Positions 49,819 to 57,073 of a stretch of DNA of 57,073 nucleotides are shown piece after piece. Both the position numbers and the translations under genes were made by a program. This DNA comes from Acidisphaera sp. L21. Its GTDB lineage: Bacteria > Pseudomonadota > Alphaproteobacteria > Acetobacterales > Acetobacteraceae. The stretch is from assembly GCF_009765685.1 (NCBI RefSeq), contig NZ_LMUY01000155.1:42988-100060 (forward strand), given 5' to 3'. The notes beneath the pieces were generated by a model. The model did no database searches. It was given only the letters and a program-made list of their open reading frames with translations, and had not been told where the DNA came from. The stretch's first letter is position 1. The number at the start of each line of letters is the position of its first letter.

Positions 49819-51075
49819 CTACGTGGGAGAGAGTGTTGGCTTTTCGGCAAGATCATTGCGCCAGTCTGCCAGCATAGTGGCCCAGGACTGGTTTGCTGGC
49901 GCCAACGCCACGGCCTTGGCCAGCATCTCGATCGCCCTGAGCTTGCCTTGCTCGTGCAGCGCCTGGGCGGTTCGCAGATAGGTGTGGGCGTAGTGCGGCG
50001 CGAGGCTGATTGCCTCCGTTCCGACCCGCACGGCCTCGTCGTAATCCTGCGCCAGCATCACGGCATCCAACAGCAGGCGCCAGAGGTCGGCATCTTTCGG
50101 CCGTAACTCGACGGCCTTCCTGGCCGCGGAAACCGATTCTGCCGCACGGTTGAGATACCGGTTCGCCGTGCTCAAGGCTCGCCAGGCTGCAGGATGCTGC
50201 GGCACCGCTGCCACAACCGCCTCAGCCGCAACAAGTGCGTCTTCGAACCTGCGGACCCGGGTGAGTAAATTGGCGCGGTGGAGCAGCATCACCGGCTCGG
50301 CAGGGGCCAGCGCGAGGCTCCGCTCAGCGGCATATAGCGCGACGTTCGGGCGCCGCGGCGATGCGGCTTCGTAGAGGGCATGCCAGTATGTCTTCGATTT
50401 GCGACGATCTGCATGCAGCCGGGCCAAGAAGGCTTTTCGGTCGAAGCTGTCGTTGGCAAGGCCCATGATGGTCGTTTGCAGCAGACCGATGTCCTGCAGG
50501 ACGCGGGCTGGGACATGCCCCCCCATGGGGATGGAAACGAGTTCGGTATTCGGGAATTGCGCGAAGAGATCGGCATGCAGACGGTCGATGGACACCGGGT
50601 CGAACAAGATGGACTTCTTGGTCGATTTGTTGATCTGCGATGCCATGTCGTCACGCGAGAACACCAGCTTGTTCGCCTCGGCACGCCAGCGCTTCTCGAA
50701 CGGCACCTTCGCCGCATCGATCGAAAACTGCGGTGCCACCAGAATAGCGCGCGCCAATTTGAGGCTGCTGGAGTTCGAGATCACTCCATAACCACCCATC
50801 GATGAGCCGTATCCAATAATAGTCTTGAAGCTGTGCCGATCGAGAACGGCAACGGCGCGGGTTAGCGCTTCCGGCATCGATTGGGTTTGATACCAATGAT
50901 TCCATTTCGAGACGAAGAATAGGCCAGAATAGCGGTTTTTTTTGATGAAGTCCTGGCCAAACCCTTTCCGTTTATGGTCCCCGACGCCCGTAAAAGTAAC
51001 GAAACAGTCGATATTTTCATCACGATCGAAGATGACAAGAATATCCTCATCTTCATAGACGACTTCGCTTGGCAT
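49819..51075 (-). CDS. Alpha/beta-hydrolase-like protein with C-terminal TPR repeats
   Basis: 418 residues. Residues 1-225 look like an esterase-type domain: VTFTGVGDHKRKGFGQDFI, nucleophile elbow TIIGYGSSMGGYG (Ser92), and a possible His in SIPMGGHVPARVL. Residues about 255-400 carry tetratricopeptide helices: ALAPAEPVMLLHRANLL, RRFEDALVAAEAVVAAVPQHP, AESVSAARKAVELRPKDADLW and YDEAVRVGTEAISLAPHYAH. It is divergent from the giant glycosyltransferase with 138 bp between, suggesting shared regulation and a role in surface polysaccharide or adhesin processing (inference). No signal peptide is visible. Confidence 0.82.
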   Translation of the reverse strand: MPSEVVYEDEDILVIFDRDENIDCFVTFTGVGDHKRKGFGQDFIKKNRYSGLFFVSKWNHWYQTQSMPEALTRAVAVLDRHSFKTIIGYGSSMGGYGVISNSSSLKLARAILVAPQFSIDAAKVPFEKRWRAEANKLVFSRDDMASQINKSTKKSILFDPVSIDRLHADLFAQFPNTELVSIPMGGHVPARVLQDIGLLQTTIMGLANDSFDRKAFLARLHADRRKSKTYWHALYEAASPRRPNVALYAAERSLALAPAEPVMLLHRANLLTRVRRFEDALVAAEAVVAAVPQHPAAWRALSTANRYLNRAAESVSAARKAVELRPKDADLWRLLLDAVMLAQDYDEAVRVGTEAISLAPHYAHTYLRTAQALHEQGKLRAIEMLAKAVALAPANQSWATMLADWRNDLAEKPTLSPT

Positions 51076-51213
51076 TAGACGGTTTGGTCCAGTGTTAGTA
51101 AACCGGATTGCCGCATTGTGACCCGTCGAGTAACGTAGCTACTCGTCAAATGCGGCGGCTGGCTGGCTGCCGCACAGCCGTCGGTTTCGGTCCAGATAAC
51201 GAGATGGGTTCGC

Positions 51214-54200
51214 ATGTCATTTGTTAACATTGTTACTTCCGATCGCGGCTGGATCCTCGAAAAACTCGCCACCGAAATATCCAGCCGGTTGCCCTACGTA
51301 CGATTCGGCGATGGCATCGACCCGACCGCGTCCATACAATATTACATGACATTCGCCTGCCGCCGCCGGCGGATTTCGCCGATCGAGGTTGGTTATTTCG
51401 CACATCTCGAGGCTGCTGGAGAAGCACACGACAAATTCTTCTCGGTCGCTGCGGACGTCGAATACTGCATTACCCACGCCCAACTCTACGCCTCCATGCT
51501 GCAAGACAGCGGGATCAAGGATGTCGTTGCCATCTCTCCCGGGGTTGACCTAGAACACTTCACACCGAAGATCCGAATCGGCGTGGTAGGGCGAACATAC
51601 CATACCGGTCGGAAGGGTGAGCACCTCGTAGCCCAAGTAATGGACATTCCGGAAATCGAGTGGTCCTTCACCGGGGAGGGCTGGCCTGGCCCGGCGTTGA
51701 AACTGCCGGGTGATGCGATGCCGGATTTCTATCGTCAACTCGATTACGTGCTGGTCCCTGCGCTGTATGAGGGCGGACCGATGTGCGTTGTCGAGGCTTT
51801 AGCCTGTGGAACCGAGGTGATCGCCCCGGCGATCGGCTGGGTGCCGGAGTTTCCCCATGTCGAGTTCAAGGTGGGCGACGCCGCGGACCTCCGGCGTGTT
51901 CTGATGGAGCTGGTCGCCACCAAGCGCGCCCTGCGCCAGACAGTACTGGACCGCACCTGGGAAAACTGGGCTGAGGGACACGACAAGGTGTTCCGCGGTC
52001 TTGCCCGCACCCACGGGCTCAAACTCGCCCGCCCCCGCAAGCAGTCTGCCGACGCGTCGGCATTGCCACGGCGGGTCGGGTTGTTCCTGCACGGCACGGA
52101 AGCTACGTCGCCAGGTGGCCCGACCGTCCGGGTGCCGCGTCTCGCCCAGGAATTGCGGGACGCCGGGTTAGAGGCCGAAATCGCCCGCCATCCTGGCCGG
52201 CGGTTCACCGACTTCGACATCGTGCACGGCGTGAATGTGTGGGACCCGAAAACCGCGCTCGACCTGCTGCGCCGGGCACGCAACGCCGGGCGGGGTGTGG
52301 TGTTCTCGCCTATTTTCCTCGACCTCTCGTACCGGCCGCTCTGGGATACCGAGTTGCAGCGGGTGTTTTCCACGAGTGAGACGCCGGAGCATTTGGATGC
52401 AGGGTTGGAAGAGTTCTATCATAAATGCGAGGCCGCACGGGGCGCGCAGTTCCTGCCAGAGGCGACGCCGGGCTATTTTGCTGCGGTTCGGGAGATGGTG
52501 GCGTTAAGTGACCACGTCATCTTCCTGTCCGAGCGCGAGAAACTGCGGATGGAGCGCATCGGCGCGCATGCCGCGAACGGCACCGTCGTTCATAACCCCG
52601 TCGATACCAGCCTTTTCGCCCACGGCGACCCGGCACTGTTCGAGGCGGAATACGGGTTGAAGGATTTCGTGCTGTGCGTTGCACGCCAGGAATCGCGCAA
52701 GAACCAGTTGATGCTGATGCGCGCCCTGGCCGACACGGATATTCCGCTGGTCTTGATCGGACACACGGCCTCCCAACGATATCGCGATCTGATCGAGACG
52801 TATCGAACACCCAACGTGCACACGATCGAGCGTTTGCCGCCCAACTCGCCGATGCTTGCGGCCGCCTTTGCAGCCGCGCGGGTGGCGGTGTTGCCGAGTT
52901 GGGCGGAGGGGGCTCCGCTCGCAGCGCTTGAGGCTGCCGCGTCTGGTGCATCCCTGGTGATCAGCGACGAGTCTGGTGAGAGCGAATACTTCGGTGATTA
53001 TAGCCGCTATTGCGATCCGGCTTCGGTGCGGTCGATCCGCGCGGCGGTGCTGGAAGCCTATGAGACGAGCCGCTCGCCGGCCGACATTGCGGCGCAGAAG
53101 AATTTCATTGCCGAGACCTATAGCTGGACCCGGCACCGGGAGCGAACGATCGAGGTTTATCGCCAGGTTTATGCCGCGCGCGCGCCGGAGCCGGTGAAAG
53201 AGGCCCCGGCGACCATCGCCGCCGCTGCCGATGCAAGCATTGCTATCGTGTATGACGTGACAACGGGTGCCAATCATACAGGAAGTTGGACTGGAATAGC
53301 GCGGGTCGAAGCTGCCATGGCGGAGGCGCTGCGGAGCAGTTCACGGACAATCTCGATCCAACTCGTCGCGTGGAACAACAAGGCGCGTTGCTTCATCGAA
53401 ATTCCCTTCGAGGTTTATCAATCTGGTCAAACCAGCGCTTTGGTGGCCTATTACGATGAGGTTCCTCCCAGCGAACTGATCCTGCCCGAGGGGGCGTACT
53501 ACCTCGTCATCGGCAGTGGCTGGATGCAGAACGCCAACTACACGCAAGGCCTGATCGCTTTCAAGCATCGCTACCGGCTACGATTGACGCCACTGATCCA
53601 CGACGTGATTCCGGTAAACTTTCCATTCTGGTTTGCGGACAACTACGCCCCGGTCTTTGTGCAAAATCTGACGACGCTCTTGGGCAACTCGGACCAGATG
53701 TTGGTGTATTCGCAGAATACCCGAAATGACGTGCTATCGTTCGGTGACCGGACCTACAACCTGTTCATCCCGTCTCCCGGCATGTTCCGTTTGGGAGACG
53801 AATTAAGCGATGCCGGGGGCGAGAGCGCCGAGGAGCCGGGTTTTGCAGGGCTGCTCGAAGATAAGCGCTTCATCCTCTGCGTGGGGGCCATCCATCAGCG
53901 CAAGAACCACAAACTGCTCTATGACGTGTGGCTCAAACTGCAGGCGCGGATGGGCAAGCGTTGCCCGACTCTGGTGTTGGTCGGTGGTGTCGCGTGGAAT
54001 GGCCACGAAGTTGCAAATGCGTTGAAGGGTGATCCCCGGATCAAAGATCACGTGCTGCTGCTGAGCGACGTCGACGACGCCGGGTTGGCGTGGCTGTATA
54101 GAAGTTGCCTACTATCGGTTTATCCCTCGCTGTATGAGGGATGGGGTCTGCCCGTTTCCGAGAGCCTGCGTTACGGCAAGCTCTGCCTGGCGTCGAATGC

Positions 54201-56808
54201 TTCATCGGTGCCGGAGATCGCACCGGATTTCGTGGAGTTGTTGGACCCGCTGGATCCCAATCAATGGATCACGAAGATCCAGTTCTACGCCGGCAGCGAA
54301 CTTGCCTTGAAGGCGCGCGAAGCCAACATCGCGGAAAACTACCGCAGCTTTGGTTGGCGTGACTCGGCGGAGCAGATGATCGACGCGCTGCTCCTGAACG
54401 CCACCCAGGCCGTACCGGCTCGTCCGTACACGATCGGGACCATCATCAGCCTTGCCGATCGTATGCAGGCTGCACGCCATCGGCGCGGTGGCTGGTACCT
54501 GAGCGAGAGCTGGGGATCGTGGTCGTCCCACCTCACGGCGGGGCTGGAGGTCGAACTGACCCTGCCGATGGAGGAAGAGGCAATCCTGATCATGGAGACG
54601 CAGGCGTTGCTGTTCCCCGGTGGCAGCCATGATGTCAATGTCGTCATCAATGGCGTTCCCGTCGGTCGTTGGCAGATCCGTCGGCCGGGCCTGCAGATCC
54701 GGCACGCCATCGTTCCGATGAAGGTTCTGGCCGGCGCCAAACGCTTGACGATCGAGTTGCAGAACGCGGCGCTCACCCCGATTGCGCGGGTCTCGAAGAC
54801 GAACGACCAGCGGTCGATTGGCATCGGCGTTGGACGGTTCGCCCTTGCACCGATCGCCAATGTCGCCGACACGGTCAGCTATCTGGGTGTGACGCACGCC
54901 GACCCGCAGCGTGTTTGGCTCGGTGCCGTCTATGACTTCGTGAACGATCCAAAAGCCGGCGCTTTCCTGGAAGGCAAATGGACATTGAGCTCCGCCTGGG
55001 GCGTGTTCAATGACAAAACTCGTCCCAGACTGGCACTCATGGTGCCAGAGTCGCCGAACGCGGATCTCAGCGTCGGGTTCTGGCTGCGCCCGGCTGCGAC
55101 CGAGGCCAATCCGTTGACGTTGATGGCCATCGTCAACACGACCCATTGTGGTAAATGGACATTCACCGACAATCAGGTGCATCGCATCGTCGTCCAGATA
55201 CCGCGCCAGGTTCGGGCCGCGGCCGAACCCCTGCAGATCGACCTGGTGCCCGGCAATCAACACTCGCCCAATCAGCTTAAGATTGGTTCTGCCGACCAGA
55301 AATTCGGCTTCAGCCTCATCAGGATGGTGGTGTCGACGGCGGCCACTCCCGCTGCTCCGATACCCGACTATACGCTCGGCACCCCACTTCTCCTCACCGC
55401 CGAGGGCGTCGAGGCCAATCCCGCTGCCGAAGCTGTGCTGAGTGGCCCATGGTACAAGGCCGAGCAGCATGGCGCCTGGTCCTTCGGCGCACTGGCGCAG
55501 ATGAGATTGCGCCTGTGGGATCGTAGCACCAGCCACCGTATCAATGGGGACCTAATCCTGTCGGCGGAACTCGGCGTGTTTGACCGGGGTGGTGAGCTGC
55601 CGCTCATGCAGATCACCGCGAATGGGGTCGGTATCGGCACCGCGGAACTGGGCAAAAGCGAGTTGGGTCAGATCCGGGTCCTGATTCCGCGTAGCGTCAT
55701 CCAGGAAGACGGTGTCCTCGCACTGGACTTCGGCATCGAAAAGGCGCTCTCACCGTTCCTGGCGGGCAGAAGTAAGGACGAACGTCTGCTCGGCTTGCGA
55801 TTTCGTAGTCTGTCGATCCGGCAGGCGGTCAGAATCCCCGAAGCGCAGATCATCGCATTCCAGCGCGGCGCGCAGCTCAATTGCGACTTCGACCCGCGCT
55901 CCATCGCCACCGGCCGTTGGCATCCGCCAGAGCGCAGCGGCCGGTGGTCCATCGGTGACGAGGGCAAGATCGTCTTCGTTCCGGCCGCTCACCTCGCCGG
56001 GAATGTCCGCATGTTCGCTGTTGCGCATGTCATCGGCGCGTCGGAAGAACGACCTGTCGCAATCGATGTGGAGGTGAACGGCCGGGTCATCGACCAGTGG
56101 GTGTTTCGCGCCGACCGGGCGGAGTTGATCGAACTTCAGCAATTCGCCGAGGCACTGATCGGCGATGCCGAGGCTGAGCTGTCGCTGCGTCACCTCGACC
56201 CGAAATCCCCGCGCGAGCTTGGCCTCCATGACGACCCGAGAGTGCTCGGTGTGATGGTCCGGGGTTTGGTCGTTACCGATAGCCAGGTCACATTAAGCCA
56301 GGCTGGAGACATGTTTCGTGCGGCGGGCATACGGTTCGACAGCCTTTTGAAACGCGACACGATTTTGGCGGAGATGCGCAACGACGCGGCCGGATTTGAG
56401 GATGAGGAGACCGGGGCCAATGCTGCCACGGCCGTTCCCGCGCCAACCGCCGTCGAAAATCTGAGTCTTGCCGATCCCCCCGTGGCGACCATTGTGGTGC
56501 AGGATGCTGGGACTGCGATTTCCCCGTTGGAGGACGTCGCTGTCGAGGACGTGCATTCGACGGTCGTGTCGTTGGCGGACGATCCGACGGCCATAGTCTA
56601 CGCTCCGGCGGAGCCTTCGGAAGCTGCCGCTGCGCAGGCGGCAGCATCGGCCGATCTAGTTGCTGAAGAACCAATTGCCGACGACGCGCTGCAAACAGAT
56701 GAAGCTTTGGGCGGCGGTATCGACGAGGCGATAACGGCAGCGGACAATCGGCGCGGCCAGGAGGATGCGGTTCGCCAATCGTCAAACGCGCTTGAAAGCC
56801 AGACCTAG
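51214..56808 (+). CDS. Giant multi-domain glycosyltransferase: three GT4-like units plus four beta-rich repeats
   Basis: 1864 residues, read in one frame. Three GT-B/GT4-like units are recognisable: unit 1 residues 1-275 with LVPALYEGGPMCVVEALACG (about 181-200); unit 2 about 285-650 with LPSWAEGAPLAALEAAASG (about 559-577); unit 3 about 674-1065 with SWTGIARVE and YPSLYEGWGLPVSESLRYG (about 968-987). Then follow four related modules of 145-160 residues starting near 1070 (YTIGTIISL), 1222 (YLGVTHADP), 1385 (YTLGTPLLL) and 1544 (AQIIAFQRG). Each has a G-x-W...G-x-W-S type opening and a beta-rich end. Residues about 1690-1864 form an acidic, low-complexity tail. It probably builds a surface polysaccharide with several linkages. 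No signal peptide or membrane segment is visible, and the ribosome site is weak. Confidence 0.85.
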   Translation: MSFVNIVTSDRGWILEKLATEISSRLPYVRFGDGIDPTASIQYYMTFACRRRRISPIEVGYFAHLEAAGEAHDKFFSVAADVEYCITHAQLYASMLQDSGIKDVVAISPGVDLEHFTPKIRIGVVGRTYHTGRKGEHLVAQVMDIPEIEWSFTGEGWPGPALKLPGDAMPDFYRQLDYVLVPALYEGGPMCVVEALACGTEVIAPAIGWVPEFPHVEFKVGDAADLRRVLMELVATKRALRQTVLDRTWENWAEGHDKVFRGLARTHGLKLARPRKQSADASALPRRVGLFLHGTEATSPGGPTVRVPRLAQELRDAGLEAEIARHPGRRFTDFDIVHGVNVWDPKTALDLLRRARNAGRGVVFSPIFLDLSYRPLWDTELQRVFSTSETPEHLDAGLEEFYHKCEAARGAQFLPEATPGYFAAVREMVALSDHVIFLSEREKLRMERIGAHAANGTVVHNPVDTSLFAHGDPALFEAEYGLKDFVLCVARQESRKNQLMLMRALADTDIPLVLIGHTASQRYRDLIETYRTPNVHTIERLPPNSPMLAAAFAAARVAVLPSWAEGAPLAALEAAASGASLVISDESGESEYFGDYSRYCDPASVRSIRAAVLEAYETSRSPADIAAQKNFIAETYSWTRHRERTIEVYRQVYAARAPEPVKEAPATIAAAADASIAIVYDVTTGANHTGSWTGIARVEAAMAEALRSSSRTISIQLVAWNNKARCFIEIPFEVYQSGQTSALVAYYDEVPPSELILPEGAYYLVIGSGWMQNANYTQGLIAFKHRYRLRLTPLIHDVIPVNFPFWFADNYAPVFVQNLTTLLGNSDQMLVYSQNTRNDVLSFGDRTYNLFIPSPGMFRLGDELSDAGGESAEEPGFAGLLEDKRFILCVGAIHQRKNHKLLYDVWLKLQARMGKRCPTLVLVGGVAWNGHEVANALKGDPRIKDHVLLLSDVDDAGLAWLYRSCLLSVYPSLYEGWGLPVSESLRYGKLCLASNASSVPEIAPDFVELLDPLDPNQWITKIQFYAGSELALKAREANIAENYRSFGWRDSAEQMIDALLLNATQAVPARPYTIGTIISLADRMQAARHRRGGWYLSESWGSWSSHLTAGLEVELTLPMEEEAILIMETQALLFPGGSHDVNVVINGVPVGRWQIRRPGLQIRHAIVPMKVLAGAKRLTIELQNAALTPIARVSKTNDQRSIGIGVGRFALAPIANVADTVSYLGVTHADPQRVWLGAVYDFVNDPKAGAFLEGKWTLSSAWGVFNDKTRPRLALMVPESPNADLSVGFWLRPAATEANPLTLMAIVNTTHCGKWTFTDNQVHRIVVQIPRQVRAAAEPLQIDLVPGNQHSPNQLKIGSADQKFGFSLIRMVVSTAATPAAPIPDYTLGTPLLLTAEGVEANPAAEAVLSGPWYKAEQHGAWSFGALAQMRLRLWDRSTSHRINGDLILSAELGVFDRGGELPLMQITANGVGIGTAELGKSELGQIRVLIPRSVIQEDGVLALDFGIEKALSPFLAGRSKDERLLGLRFRSLSIRQAVRIPEAQIIAFQRGAQLNCDFDPRSIATGRWHPPERSGRWSIGDEGKIVFVPAAHLAGNVRMFAVAHVIGASEERPVAIDVEVNGRVIDQWVFRADRAELIELQQFAEALIGDAEAELSLRHLDPKSPRELGLHDDPRVLGVMVRGLVVTDSQVTLSQAGDMFRAAGIRFDSLLKRDTILAEMRNDAAGFEDEETGANAATAVPAPTAVENLSLADPPVATIVVQDAGTAISPLEDVAVEDVHSTVVSLADDPTAIVYAPAEPSEAAAAQAAASADLVAEEPIADDALQTDEALGGGIDEAITAADNRRGQEDAVRQSSNALESQT

Positions 56809-56867
56809 ACGCTACTCGCGGGCCGGACCGAAGTCGTCGTTGTGAGACTTATTGGAGGATGGATCGA

Positions 56868-57073
56868 ATGCCCCATGTCGATGCGGCTGGCGTGAAGCTG
56901 TATTATGAGGAAACCGGACAGGGTTATCCGGTCATCTTCGTACACGAGTTCGGCTCGGATTACCGCGAGTGGGAAACGCAGGTGCGGTATTTTTCCCGGT
57001 CGTATCGCTGCATCACCTACAACGCGCGTGGTTACCCGCCGAGCGATGTGCCGGCGGACCCGGCGCAGTATGG
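56868..57073 (+). CDS. Alpha/beta-hydrolase (partial, N-terminal part)
   Basis: 68 residues are visible before the window ends. The start MPHVDAAGVKLYYEETGQGY, the oxyanion-hole-like VIFVHEFGSDYREWETQV and YNARGYPPSDVP follow the small alpha/beta-hydrolase fold. GGAGG precedes the ATG at 56868 by about 9 bases. The catalytic elbow lies beyond the edge. It follows the glycosyltransferase by 59 bp on the same strand, with no clear terminator between. Confidence 0.8.
   Translation, partial: MPHVDAAGVKLYYEETGQGYPVIFVHEFGSDYREWETQVRYFSRSYRCITYNARGYPPSDVPADPAQY

Noticed and set aside
1-57073. Transposases, integrases, tRNA or rRNA genes
   Set aside because: None was recognised on either strand by reading the frames; short or diverged tRNAs cannot be excluded without a structure search.

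Overview
The window is GC-rich, mostly ATG-started DNA with strong GGAGG-type ribosome sites. The gene content fits an alphaproteobacterium, most plausibly an Acetobacteraceae-like soil or plant-associated heterotroph. That taxonomic call is inference, because no rRNA or other marker gene is present. A plasmid-type RepA gene (11.6-12.5 kb) with iteron-like repeats beside it, and a ParA plus ribbon-helix-helix pair (40.1-41.2 kb) framed by short repeats, argue that this is part of a plasmid or chromid rather than the main chromosome. No transposase, integrase, tRNA, rRNA or CRISPR array was recognised.

Layout. 0-2.5 kb: truncated family-5 solute-binding protein divergent from an amidase. 2.5-10.2 kb: signalling island with an anti-sigma-type ATPase/STAS fusion, an NCS2 permease with a regulator-like tail, a c-type haem sensor protein, a hybrid histidine kinase, a single-domain receiver, and a receiver-PP2C phosphatase. 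10.6-13 kb: HU, a Lys/Ala-rich coiled-coil protein, repA and the candidate origin. 13-21.8 kb: a LysR regulator with a clear operator, a hydrolase/flavoprotein operon, two NtaA/SnaA-type flavin monooxygenases, a flavin reductase and a YghU-type glutathione enzyme. 21.9-25.8 kb: PaoABC-like molybdenum aldehyde oxidoreductase.

25.8-33.9 kb: one minus-strand operon of ABC ATPase, permease, binding protein, leuC, leuD, leuB and a second binding protein, preceded by a LysR gene. It looks like an uptake-plus-conversion unit for a substituted malate-like acid, or a transporter-linked second leucine pathway. 34-39.6 kb: NHL-repeat protein, LysR, MFS transporter, FCD-type GntR regulator and a HemL-like aminotransferase. 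39.6-41.3 kb: partition locus.

41.3-50 kb: GFA-family protein, TenA, OpgC-like membrane protein, TonB receptor behind a Fur-like box, a second family-5 binding protein and a CocE-type hydrolase. 49.8-56.8 kb: a hydrolase-TPR protein divergent from an 1864-residue protein with three GT4-like glycosyltransferase units, four beta-rich repeat modules and an acidic tail. The window ends inside an alpha/beta-hydrolase gene.

The overall theme is scavenging and oxidation of organic acids, aldehydes, amides and xenobiotic-like compounds, with stress signalling and surface glycan synthesis. The most unusual pieces are the leuCDB/ABC operon, the giant glycosyltransferase and the signalling island.
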